Shown in pieces: positions 21,578-31,789 of a stretch of 64,000 nucleotides of DNA (position 1 is the stretch's first letter; each line of letters opens with the position of its first letter). Source of the stretch: Linum tenue (lineage: Eukaryota; Streptophyta; Magnoliopsida; Malpighiales; Linaceae). The notes under the pieces were generated by a model that saw only the letters and a program-made list of their open reading frames with translations, was not told the DNA's origin and did not search any database. The DNA lies in assembly GCA_946122785.1 (NCBI GenBank), contig CAMGYJ010000005.1, positions 63,004,200 through 63,068,199 on the forward strand, written 5' to 3'. The position numbers were made by a program, and so were the translations under genes.

Positions 21578-23041
21578 TGACAAATCAAAACACAACACCA
21601 AACTGCGACCAAGTGTAATCGCAGTCCGGGAATGCAGTAACAGGCAAGTTCAATTATCAACCCGGGGTCTAGATCTACTGCTTACTCCGTGATTCTCTAT
21701 TATCTAGCAAACTAGTTCGAGTGATTGTTGTGAAAAGTAAAAGCAACAAGAAAGCAGTAAATTGTTCGGTTTCTAAAGCAGGCAAGAGTCACTCGGGATT
21801 GAGTCCCCCTAGCCCCTTAGTTAGGTTCAATTGCAATTCCCTGGGTTGATTTACTGTTGATTAGACTGCGGAAGATCCGACAGTAGCTTGGAATCTCTTA
21901 AGCTGACCAAGCCCTCTCAGTCTAACTACCCGGCAGACGACTAGTCTTCACCGGGATAGAAAGCTGAGGCTATGAACACAGAACTCCACTACTGGCGCCA
22001 AGAACACCAGTACAAAGCAGTAAACTGGCTAACTCTCGTATAGCCAATCTCCTACTATCGAATGAAGAGGCTCTAACAACCTAATCAGATTCTATCTATC
22101 TCAGATTGCAGCAGAAATTGAGAAAAGCTGATCAGACTCAAATCAATTCATTAAACATGCGTCATTCGATTAAAATCAAACAGTAATATCATCCCAAGTC
22201 ATTACAATCAAATCCCTAACACAAGGAACTAGGGTTCTTCATACCCAAGTGAGAGAAGGGTTCTACTCCATAGAGAGAGAAGAGAAAACAAGAATCGGAT
22301 TAGTCATACTCATAACGATGAGGATAATATGCTCCGGGACGATGATTTCCACTCCTATGACGATCTCCAAGCTCAATTCGATGAAATCCAGCTCTAAGAC
22401 AGCTTCTAGGGTGTGTTCTTCGCACTTTCTCTCTCTAGGGCTCTGTTTTTGCTCTGAAAACACGATTCTCTCACTTTTTGCTCGGAATAGGCTCTAAAAC
22501 CAGGCTTTCCCGACTCGCACGGCCAGGGTGCACGGCCGTGCATATCACCATTCTGGCCGTGCAACTCAAAACGCAGCGTGTCATTTAGTTCAACCACGGC
22601 CAGGGTGCACGCGACCTCAGGCTTCTCGCACGGCCAGGGTGCACGGCCGTGCGATCTTCAGGGGTTGCCCGTGCGTGGCCTCGGCGTAAAGCGCACGGCC
22701 ATATTGCTCACGTGCACGGCCGTGCGTCTCCCTGGTCTGCCCGTGCAGCTCCCCAAAAACCTCGCCATTCGTGGCCTCGGCGTAAAGCGCACGGCCATAT
22801 TGCTCACGTGCACGGCCGTGCGTCTCCCTGGTCTGCCCGTGCAGCTCCCCAAAAACCTCGCCATTCGTCCGTTCTTCGTCCAATCGACCCCAGACTCGCT
22901 CCTAAGCCTTCATTCACGTACTAGGACCTGAAATATCACAAACAAGCACAACCTAGCGTGAAATCAGCCTAAAACACGAGAATCAACACCTCAAACGGTG
23001 TAAGAACGGGGGTAAAAACATGTGTAAATGACGGTCTATCA
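21578..23041 (-). repeat. Family A 5' LTR
   Basis: Nearly identical to 12786-14131 but 118 bp longer, through an extra piece near 22595-22612 and a 96-bp tandem duplication within the palindrome array (two units at about 22677-22772 and 22773-22868). Followed by the duplication TGCAT. Confidence 0.9.
22515..22870. repeat. Palindrome array in family A 5' LTR, with 96-bp tandem duplication
   Basis: GCACGGCCGTGC palindromes near 22530, 22640, 22712 and 22808, plus half sites. The unit containing GGCCTCGGCGTAAAGCGCAC is repeated at 96-bp spacing, absent from the other LTR. Confidence 0.85.
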
Positions 23042-23046
23042 TGCAT

Positions 23047-23310
23047 ATAATCTGGAGGGACATGATGGAGGACTTCAAAAGGTGATTTATGGTTTAAAAC
23101 AGGAGTATGAATTCGATTGATTAAGTAGGCAACATGGAGGACAATATCACTCCAGTAGGTTAGTGGTATACTAGATTGAAATTTGAGAGACCTAGCTACA
23201 TTCAACAAGTGTTGATGTTTCCTCTCAACATGGTCTTAATAGAAGTGCAAAATTGATTTTGAACCATCAAACAGAAAGATTGTAAAATGGTTTTGGCTTC
23301 TGATTTAGCT
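23047..23310 (-). pseudogene. Copia 2 integrase core piece
   Basis: The minus strand reads [40 protein letters not shown] and VPPDYMH, the second half of a copia integrase core. The left side is cut by family A at TGCAT. An additional frame break lies near 23210-23300, where catalytic core residues should be. Confidence 0.8.
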
Positions 23311-23311
23311 T

Positions 23312-23580
23312 TCATGAGAAAAACCTTAACAACTCTCTATCATTAACAACTGTCAAAAAAAGGCAAAACCTTCTCAAGACAAAGTGTTTAAAGGCCCCCC
23401 AAATGTCAATATGAATTAGGGAAAACGAACCTGAACTGATATAATTGCTTGTAGGGAAAGGAAGTAGTTTTTGTTTGGACAAATGACATACTTCACAGTG
23501 CTTTTTCAAAAACAAAGAAACATCATTATAAACTTCCTTAACAACTCTCATTTTAGACAAGGATGGATGTCCTAATCTAG
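23312..23580 (-). pseudogene. Copia 2 GAG-pre-integrase domain
   Basis: Reads RLGHPSLSKMRVV, then CEVCHLSKQKLLPFP and IHIDIWGAF: the H-x-R-L-G-H-P, C-x2-C and D-x-W-G landmarks of the zinc-binding region and integrase start. The first residues of the motif (IWHA) are on the other side of family B at 30711. Confidence 0.82.
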
Positions 23581-24399
23581 TGACTCGCACGAAACTACAC
23601 CACAAATTAATCCCGACTAGAGTCCAAGTTTTTAAACTCTAGCCGGGTGCAGTATAGAGAAAGTATTTAAATTGTCAACTCGGGTCGATCCATGTACCCC
23701 TACTTAAATTGCTTAGGTTGTTATCTATCAAGAAACTTTTGGGTTTATAACTAATGGAACTACAAAATAAACAAGCAAGGAAAATTAAATAAAGGAAAAG
23801 TCTAACTAAGGGAGCTTCACCCGGAAGTTGTTTCCCCCTAACTAGCTACCACGACTTGTTGGATTGAATGAAGTGGTGAGGCGTAGGTGGTTGTGAACCT
23901 TGGGATGAGCAACTAATGATCAATCTGTCACGGCATCAATTCACTAGCGCTCGATTTGTCACGAGATCAATCCACTCACCAAGTCTAGGGGAACCGCTAG
24001 GAGGATCAACTAGCGATTCATTTGTAACGGGATGGATTCACTAGGGATCGATTTGTCACGGGATCGATCCTCTCACTCATGCTCTAGTGTTTGCCTAGGT
24101 TTCTCCCTCAAACCGGAGTTTCAGCGGCTTAATCACATCCAACCTAGATGCAAACTGGCTATCGCGTACCGCAGAGGGATGCATATGTCACTGGAGACCA
24201 CAATATCAATTGCTAAACCGAGGTAAGCATGAAAGGCCGTGTAACTCGACCCTCTCGATTTAGAAAATTGGTAGTTGACTTACGCTCTCACTCAACTCAA
24301 GGTTGGACGGCTTAATCACGCTTAACCAATTTGCTTAATTCAACATTGAGGTTTGCCCTAAATTAACCTAGGTTAAAGTGGCTAATTAGATTGCTAGCA

Positions 24400-24545
24400 C
24401 CAACATGCACAAACCTAAGGGTGCTAAGCACAATTATGCACAATCCTTAGGTTGCTAAGCACCGCAATGCACAAACCTAAGGATGCTAAGCACAAAACAT
24501 GCACAACCCTTAGATTGCTAAGCATGAGCATGCACATTTGACATC
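24400..24545. repeat. About 36-bp tandem repeats in family B LTR
   Basis: Four units with the pattern ATGCACAA-CCTAAGG-TGCTAAGCAC-A, each slightly different. The right LTR has the same array at about 29698-29843. Confidence 0.8.
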
Positions 24546-24919
24546 AATAATACCTCAATCCTTGAATTAATCACTACCCAGTGACAATCATTCAATCTAA
24601 ACAAGTTATTACAAAGTATTAGTTAGGGATCTACATCACCCAAGAGAAAAGAGTGAGTTTCTAGAGAGAGAGAGAGGGAGGGAGAGGGATTACAAATTTG
24701 AGCTCTTTTTCTTCTTCTTCTTCTTCTATGCTTGAATCTTCCACCTAAGCCTTCAATGATGCTCCAAGATCACTCTACCACTCTCTCTCTCACTCACTAG
24801 AACTCCCATTTGGTGTTTTAGATTGAAACCCTAGAGAAAGAAAGTGTTTCTTCTCGGAAAAACCAGCTCTCCTCTCTCTCTCCCCGCTATTGTCTTCATA
24901 TTTGCCCGAAATTGACCAG

Positions 24920-25110
24920 TTCGTGGACGCGTTGGCCAGTTCACGGCCGTGAACACCTAAACGCGTTCGTGAACTCAGCATCGTCCAAAACACACCGTGA
25001 ACTGCCTTGTTGTCAGTAACTTCAGGAAACTCGCTGGACGCCTCGGTGTTACTTCCTCGTCTGGCCGTGAATTGCGATTGTTTCTTGGACGCCTTCAATT
25101 CACTACTATG
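24920..25110. repeat. Palindrome array in family B LTR
   Basis: Includes a 16-bp perfect palindrome GTTCACGGCCGTGAAC at 24939-24954 and half sites (GTTCGTGGACG, ACCGTGAACTG, GGCCGTGAATTG). The right-LTR counterpart (30220-30480) has long inverted pairs such as GTTCACGGTC...GACCGTGAA. Confidence 0.75.
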
Positions 25111-25316
25111 GGGCAATTGTCACGGTCGCTTCGGACTTTTCTTCGGTTTTTGCGCTTTTTGACCTCCAAACATCCCAAAACTCGTCCTCACGTCCTAGGA
25201 CCTGAAATGTATCAAAACAAGCACAACCTAGCGTGAAATATGTCGAGGAACGATGAAATACTAAGCTAAACGAATAAGAAATGAGGGTTAAAATGTGTAC
25301 ATTTGAGCCCGAATCA

Positions 25317-25328
25317 CTCCCCCACACT
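25317..25328 (-). other. Polypurine tract of family B
   Basis: CTCCCCCACACTTAG directly after the LTR gives AAGTGTGGGGGAG in element sense. Confidence 0.78.
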
Positions 25329-26959
25329 TAGACGTTTGCTTGTCCCCAAGCAAATTTAGTACAAAACAAGGTAATCCTTCAACTTCTTTTTCAACACAAT
25401 TTTTAGGGCATGTCATAGGGCACAAAAAGAATGAATCACAATGGTTATTTGACACCGACCTATGGACAAAAACAAAGTAATCTCGACAACCACCACAAAT
25501 GACATTCAACTGTATTAAGATTTGTGCAAATGAAGAGTTCTCAAATTATTCATGACCCCACACACAACATGCCTTGATGACTCACCAATCATAGTTACTC
25601 ATGCATGAAGATCACATCATAGGAACGAACGATCGAGCAACCTAGGTCCTCAACGGGGTACAAGAAATGAACAAAACATGATGAATGAATCACTCACTCT
25701 CGACCATTGGGGTCAGGACCATTTGATGCAAAAGATGTGCACATTCACGCTCAATCCTAACGTCCCTTTATCATGACGGTAGCCTCTAAATGTTAGAGTT
25801 CACAAGATGGGTGTCATTGCTAGCTTGTCTATAGGTCTCAGACACAGGTTCAAATGACTGGCTAGGGTCTAGGACATGGGGAAAAGGCTTTTTGGGTGGT
25901 GGCAAACAAAACATGAGGTTCCACATCCTCAACCTTAGACACAAGGTTCTATGGTTTCGACTAGAACCTTCTCCTATACTCAATGGCCAATAGCATCGGC
26001 CAAAAACCACACTTCCCTCGATTCCAAACCACAACCATTCACCTAACCATTCACAACAATCTTTCTTGCTACCTTTGCTATTCAATTTCAAGCACAAGAG
26101 TGTGGTGGGCAAACAACATGTAAGTGTTCCTAAAGCTTGCATGCTAAGCAACACTTCTAAGAGCATGTTCAACATTTATTATATTTTTGGTGGCCACTCT
26201 CTTTTCTTCTTTGCCCTCTTATTGATCTCTTTTTTTTTTCTTTTCTTTTCTTATCTTTTCTTTGGGGGGCTAAAGAGAGCTATAAACATGCCACATTTTT
26301 AACTTAAGGAACAATGCTCACTTTGAAAAACTACCTCCACACTCACTTCACCTCTTAGCAAAACCATACACAAATCACTCATGTGGAACCTCGTTTAAGC
26401 TCAAATGGTATGAATGGAGCTTTCAAACACAAGAGTGACTCGATAACGGTGTAGACACAAAGAAAGTAGGGTCGTTCTATCTGAATCAATCAAGCTCAAG
26501 TAGCGAGAGCGAACCTTAGACACACGGCTCAAAAGGGTTGACTAGGGGATAATGAGATCAGGACGGTCAACATTTGGGTCGTGGACTAAACATATGCCTC
26601 CTTCTTCCTTGCTAGCAACAACGTGAATGCTACACAGCAGGTAAAGGGGGAACTATCGCACAAGAACGAAACGAACGACACAACTCTCACATGGATACTT
26701 AGGTGCTCAATCATTCGTTCAAAGTCCCTAAACTCGATGCAAAGGCAACTTTGAAAAGCAAGTAACCGATTCAAAACATCTATCGGTTCACAAACACATG
26801 AGAAATGAACCTATGCACAAACCTAATACATGTCTCAGTCATCATCATAGGTTGCACACAATCACAAGCAAATCATCCATAGACCATGCTAATAACCACG
26901 AGATTCAAAACAAATCACCATAAGATGCCACTATGATCATGCAAATGTATAAGTTGTTA
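25329..26959 (-). other. Family B 3' noncoding region
   Basis: No coding frame. It shares blocks with family A (25700-25905 against 14510-14720). The ORF on the minus strand at 25786-26175 covers part of this shared noncoding stretch and has no conserved protein equivalent in family A, so it is not called. Confidence 0.6.
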
Positions 26960-27013
26960 TGCTTGGAGCCCTGAAATTTTAAAAATTTGGGCATACATCT
27001 AGGCTCCAAAGCA
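26960..27013 (-). ncRNA. Conserved nested stem-loop (family B copy)
   Basis: TGCTTGGAGCC (26960-26970) pairs with GGCTCCAAAGCA (27002-27013) with one bulged A. The inner part AAATTTT-A-AAAATTT forms a 7-bp hairpin in place of the GC-containing inner stem of family A. The unpaired segment GGCATACATCTA corresponds to GACAGCGGACTA in family A. Confidence 0.55.
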
Positions 27014-27058
27014 TTCAAAATCACACCAATCATTCACACACACATGCGTAGTGGACTA

Positions 27059-27127
27059 TCCCCCCACACTTAAGCTCGACATTGCCCTCAATGGCGTAAA
27101 AGAAGGGGATAGAACGATGTTACCGGT
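27059..27127 (-). other. Conserved hairpin block with internal polypurine tract (family B)
   Basis: CCCCCACACTTAAGC, then ACATTGCCCTCAATGG (CATTG 27080-27084 with CAATG 27089-27093), then GAACGATGTTACCGG. Same order as in families A and C. Confidence 0.7.
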
Positions 27128-27314
27128 CAAGTTGTGAATGTTGGTGATCGGGAGCGGAGGGCGGGTGAGATCCGGAAGAGCAAGGAGACGGTAAAACACT
27201 ACCAAAATCTCTTCATTGATCGTCTTATTGAAAGGAAAAGAGATGCAAACCGTTGATGGTTGGGTTGCCTCCCACCAAGCGCTTCTTTAACGTCGTGAGC
27301 CGGACGGTTGCTCT

Positions 27315-27854
27315 TCAAGTTTCGGTCCACCCAAGAACCTCCTTGAAGTTGAGGTTCTCTTCGGTGAGGTGATGTCTCAAGTCACAAGCATTGGACGAGT
27401 CCATGATTGAGGGCTCGTGAACTTGAGTGGCTTTGAAGCTCCACCCACGAGACCTCTTATTCTTTCCTTCTTCTTTCTTCTCTTTGCCCCATACCATATA
27501 GTTCAAACTCGATTGGTGTCCATAACATCCACCAAGAGGGATCCCCGATGGTTTGGCCTTGGCTTGGAAACGAGCCACAAATGGGTCCTTCTCCAAAAGC
27601 GCGTCGAGGTCGGGTGGAAAGCTTTCATAGCCCTCGTAACTTGTGGATGCTTCATCCACCCCGACCTCGTCCTCATCTTGGACGCCACTTGCTCCTTCAA
27701 CTTCTTCTTCAAACTCCCTTCCTTCTTCACTTTGTTCCTCTCCTTGGGAAGACTCAAGATCTTCCCCCTCTTCAATGCTTTCTTCCTCCTCTTCAACCTC
27801 TTCTTTCTCCATCCCATTCATGTCTCCAAGCACGAATTTGAGGGCAAAGTGCAA
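27315..27854 (-). CDS. Family B acidic ORF of unknown function
   Basis: 179 codons from ATG 27854. The first 90 residues are extremely Glu-rich (EEVEEEEESIEEGEDLESS) and likely disordered or coiled coil. The C-terminal half (KEKKEEGKNKRSRGW, then DLRHHLTEENLNFKEVL) is mixed charge. No known domain. It occupies the place where family A has its env-position ORF, between the gag remnant and the conserved hairpin block, but I see no sequence similarity to that ORF. It could be a translated remnant only. Confidence 0.4.
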   Translation of the reverse strand: MHFALKFVLGDMNGMEKEEVEEEEESIEEGEDLESSQGEEQSEEGREFEEEVEGASGVQDEDEVGVDEASTSYEGYESFPPDLDALLEKDPFVARFQAKAKPSGIPLGGCYGHQSSLNYMVWGKEKKEEGKNKRSRGWSFKATQVHEPSIMDSSNACDLRHHLTEENLNFKEVLGWTET

Positions 27855-28106
27855 TACAAGGTCATAGAAGGGATTATCTTGCTCCTCCGCACTCGTGTCT
27901 TGGTCTTCAATGTTGCTTTTGGGAAAAGGAAAGTTATGGGAATCAACAATGCAACCTTCTTATTCATTCTCACCACACGAGCTCTCCGGGGGTGAGTTCT
28001 TCTTGCTCCTCACGGTTGTCATTCATCACTCCTTCAACCTCCTCTTTCTCCTCCAATAATGATAGGCGATAGCCTTCACAAGCTCGCGCCACTTTCTCTT
28101 CTAGTG

Positions 28107-28661
28107 TCAAACCAGGAGGAGGGAGGGGGTGGAATCCATGCTGGAGCTCGTTCTTCCAAATTTCTCATGGCCCGCCTCTTCGACTTCCTCTCTTTCTTCC
28201 AATGGTAGGAGGCGATTGTGAGCAAGCTGTGCACATGCTTTCTCAACAAGCTCTCCTTGCCTATCCGTGCGTCGATGGAGCTCCTCCGCCTCCTGAAGAA
28301 AGGTTGAGTCGATAGGGCCCGCGATGAGAAGATCTGAAATGGAGCATCCTTCATCTGTATCCCGGGCAAATTGCTCCACCATGAGCTCTAATTTGCTCTT
28401 TGGCTCTAGTTGTGGAGTGGCACATGGTCATGATGATTTTCCCATGAAAGCTTCCATTGCCAACTCGAACTTGGATTTCTCCTCGACTTGGGGAGGGAAG
28501 TTTTCTTCATATGGGGGAGCTTCTTGAAATCCCCAATGATATGCTTGTTCTTCGTGGAAGGGAGGTTGATTATAGAACCCGGTTCCTTGGCTTCCATCTT
28601 ATTGGTTACTCCATGAAGCTCTGGGGTACCCCCATTCGGGTGGTTGTGGATACCCCCACAT
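28107..28661 (-). pseudogene. Family B gag-tail-like frame
   Basis: One frame from ATG 28661 shows aromatic/proline repeats (MWGYPQPPEWGYPRASW, PPFHEEQAYHWGFQEAPPYE) followed by EEKSKFELAMEAFM and EPKSKLELMVEQF. This is the style of the C-terminal gag region in non-autonomous plant gypsy elements. Two in-frame stops interrupt it, after SNQ and after GKSS. There is no capsid domain upstream. An overlapping frame at 28406-28675 is a shadow. Confidence 0.5.
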
Positions 28662-28860
28662 GTTTTAGAAGCCATTGGGATCCGTGATTCAACCTACATA
28701 AACAAAAACACAAAAACAAAATCGAACAAACACAAACCACCCTTCAAGACAAAGAGTGGGTAAACAAAACACAACACGAAACACAAAACATAAACAAAAA
28801 GGCAAGATAGAAAATGCTAGATTAACACTAACTGACCTTTTCAAAATAATGGACTGCGAT

Positions 28861-28877
28861 TCCCCGGCAACGGCGCA
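28861..28877 (-). other. Primer binding site of family B (tRNA-Asp)
   Basis: TCCCCGGCAACGGCGCA on the plus strand matches the tRNA-Asp 3' end with one C missing near the CCA. The LTR begins eight bases further on. Confidence 0.8.
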
Positions 28878-28884
28878 AAAAACT

Positions 28885-30705
28885 TGACTCGAACGAAACT
28901 ACACCACAAATTAATCCCGACTAGAGTCCAAGTTTTTAAACTCTAGCCGGGTGCAGTATAGAGAAAGTATTTAAATTGTCAACCCGGGCCGATCAATGTT
29001 CCCCTACTTCAATCGCTTAGGTTGTTATCTAGCAAGCAAATTTTGGGTTTATAACTAATGGAACTACAAACTAAACAAGCAAGGAAAATTAAATAAAGGA
29101 AAAGTCTAACTAAGGGAGCTTCACCCGGAAGTTGCTTCCCCCTAACTAGCTACCATGACTTGTTGGATTGAATGAAGTCGTGAGGCGTACGTGGTTGTGA
29201 ACCTCGGGGTGAACAACTAATGATCAATCTGTCACGACATCAATTCACTAGCGATCGATTTGTCACGAGATCGATCCACTCGCCAAGTCTAGGGAACCGC
29301 TAGGAGGAGCAACTAGTGATCCATTTGTCACGGGATGGATTCACTAGAGATCGATTTGTCACGTGATTGATCCACTCACTCAAGCTCTAGTGGATGCCTA
29401 GGGGTCTCCCTCAAACCAGAGTTTCAGCGGCTTAATCACAGCCAACCTAGATGCGAACTGGCAACTGTGTACCGCAGAGGGATGCGTATGTGGTCGGAGA
29501 CCACAATCTCAATTGCTAAACCGAGGTAAGCATGAAAGGCTGTGTCACTCGACCCTCTCGGTTTAGACAATCGGTAGTTAACTTACTCCCTCACTCAACT
29601 CAAGGTTGGACGGCTTAATCACGCTTAACCAATTTGCTTAATTTAACATTGAGGTTTGCTCTTAATTAACCTAGGTTAAAGTGCCTAATTAGATTGCTAG
29701 CACCAACATGCACAAACCTAAGGTTGCTAAGCACAATTATGCACAATACTTAGGTTGCTAAGCACTGCAATGCACAAACCTAAGGATTCTAAGCACAAAA
29801 CATGCACAACCCTTAGATGGCTAAGCACGAGCATGCACAATCGACATGAATAATACCTCAATCCCTGAATTAATCACTACCCAATGAAAATCATTCAATA
29901 TAAACAAGTAATTACATAGTATTAGTTAGGGATCTAAACACCCAAAAGAAAAGAGTGAGTTTCTAGAGAGAGAGAGAGAGAGAGAGGGATTACAAATTTC
30001 AGCTCAAGATCTTCTTCTTCTTGTTCTACTTCTAGGCTTGAATCTTCCACCCAAGCCTCCAATGATGCTCCAAGATCACTCTACCACTCTCTCTCTCTCT
30101 CACTAGAACTCCCCTTTGGTGTTTTAGGTTGAAACCCTAGAGAAAGAAAGTCTTTCTTCTCCAAAGACCAGCTCTCCTCTCTCTGCCCGTTGTTGTCTTC
30201 ATATTAGCCCGAAATTGACCAGTTCACGGACGCTTTGGCTAGTTCACGCTCGTGAACACCTAAACGCGTCGGTGAACTCAGCGTTGTCCAAATCGCACAG
30301 CTTCACTGTCCTGGGTTCACGGTCAATGGCCACAGTTCACGATCTTGGAGACCGTGAACTTCCTTGTCATCAGTAACTTCAGGAACCTCGCTGGACGCCT
30401 CAGTGTTCATGATTTGTGGTCGAAGTTCACGGTCTTAGGAGACCGTGAATTGCGGCTGTTTCTTGGACGCCTTCAATTCACTACTACGGGGCAATTGTCA
30501 TCGTCGCTTCATACTTTTCTTCGGTTTTTGCGCTTTTTGACCTCCAAATATCCCTAAACTCGTCCTCGACCCTTCCACACGTGCTAGGACCTGAAATGTA
30601 TCAAAACAAGCACAACCTAGCATGAAATATGTCGAGGAACGATGAAATACTAAGCTAAATGAATAAGAAATGAGGGGTAAAATGTGTACATTTGAGCCCG
30701 AATCA
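28885..30705 (-). repeat. Family B 5' LTR
   Basis: Direct repeat of 23581-25316 with many small differences. Includes the tandem repeats (29698-29843), an AG-rich microsatellite (29965-29986) and the palindrome array (30220-30480). Followed by TCTAG. Confidence 0.9.
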
Positions 30706-30710
30706 TCTAG

Positions 30711-31070
30711 CATGCCAGATGTCTAAGTCTTGACAGGAAGATTCATGGACTCCTACTGCAAAGGATTGATGGGGAACAAATGAGGCAAACTGTTGAGATG
30801 GGGAGTCAGAGAACAGGTATAAACCTCTATCCACCTGGGCTAAACAAGATTGTAAGTAAAGACTGGAACAAAAAGAACTTGGGTGAGGAAAAGTCCAAAA
30901 GGTAAACACACTTTTCCTATATGAGTAGCATTGACATGATGTCCATTTGGCAGTGTAACATTCACATCAGCAACAGTTTTACTTTTAATGAAAGAATTGA
31001 TGTTATAGATTATATGATCTGTAGCACCAGTGTCTAGAATCCATACTGTAGCAGGAGCATTACCAGGCAA
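30711..31070 (-). pseudogene. Copia 2 protease region
   Basis: The minus strand reads VWILDTGATDHI, with the catalytic D-T-G-A of the copia aspartic protease, then THIGKVCL and LTQVLFVP. A shifted frame continues with LFSDS and DIWHAR, leading into the integrase zinc region cut by family B. Catalytic residues are present but the frame is broken. Confidence 0.82.
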
Positions 31071-31789
31071 GCTAACAGGGGAGTGAGTACCTGATGTGTA
31101 GCAGTGAAATGAGAAGGATGAGGAGCAGGAGCTCTCACAAGAGCATTAGCTCGAGGAAAATGTGGAGAAGTGGGGGATTTTTCCAGAAATAGCACATTTT
31201 AAAAAAAATTACAAAAGTAGCACCCAGTCCAAAGAAATTACAAAAATAGGACCCATTTTCAAAAACCTCACCTCTAAGGTGCGGTTTGATTGTGAAACGC
31301 ACGCCCCTATTGTGGTTTATATGTAAACCACATGCCCAAGGTGCGGTTTAAGATTCTGGGCCAAAACCACATCATGGCCATGCGGTTCTGGGTCTGACCT
31401 AATAGAACCGCATGGCCTAGGTGTGGTTCTTCTGCTGACCTAGGAAAACCGCACCCCCCTATGCGGTTTGTGTGTCGTAATTATTTTTCGACATCAAACA
31501 TGTTGCCATGCAGGTTGACAGACGTGGGGCTGCATGGCAGATGAAAACTGCACCCTCCCCATGCGGTTTTCATTGATGATTTTGCCTATAAAAGACAGCC
31601 CGGGAAACCTCTTCTCTTCACACCTCTCCTTCTCCCTTTTTAATTTTCTGTTGTAGCTCCCTACTTCTTTAGTGTTTTTGCGGTTAACATTAACTCGTAA
31701 ATTTATTTTGTATTACTTTTTATTGTGATTTTTATGATATTAACTGAACTACGGTTTTTTTGCAGATGGCATTCCAAAAGTTCACGCTT

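Larger units (their letters stand above)
12786..23041 (-). mobile_element. Family A: non-autonomous Athila-type Ty3/gypsy element
   Basis: The 5-bp duplication TGCAT is at 12781-12785 and 23042-23046. LTRs of 1346 bp (12786-14131) and 1464 bp (21578-23041) end TG...CA. A tRNA-Asp primer site (21554-21571) and a polypurine tract (14132-14146) show minus orientation. Order in element sense: 5' LTR, gag, protease fused to an integrase tail, internal palindrome array with TATA box, leader with intron, Athila ORF in the env position, structured noncoding module, 3' LTR. RT, RNase H and the integrase core are absent. By eye the LTRs differ by about ten substitutions plus indels, so the insertion is fairly young. 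Confidence 0.92.
23581..25316 (-). repeat. Family B 3' LTR
   Basis: Starts TGACTCGCACG and ends CCCGAATCA on the plus strand. It contains GATCGATTTGTCACG-type repeats (23915-24085), a roughly 36-bp tandem repeat (24400-24545) and a U3 array of GTTCACGG-type palindromes (24920-25110). Confidence 0.9.
23581..30705 (-). mobile_element. Family B: non-autonomous Athila-type element
   Basis: The 5-bp duplication TCTAG is at 23576-23580 and 30706-30710. LTRs are at 23581-25316 (1736 bp) and 28885-30705 (1821 bp). The tRNA-Asp primer site is at 28861-28877, with a small loss in its last bases. The polypurine tract is at 25317-25328. The 3.6-kb interior keeps a gag-tail-like frame, an acidic ORF and the conserved noncoding module, but no protease, RT, RNase H or integrase. 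The LTRs differ by many substitutions, so it is older than family A. Confidence 0.9.

Noticed and set aside
25786..26175. 129-codon minus-strand ORF in family B
   Set aside because: Part of it overlaps noncoding sequence shared with family A, where the frame is not kept.
27417..27995. 192-codon plus-strand ORF rich in Leu and Phe
   Set aside because: Exact antisense of the Glu-rich family B ORF; the composition is a complement effect.
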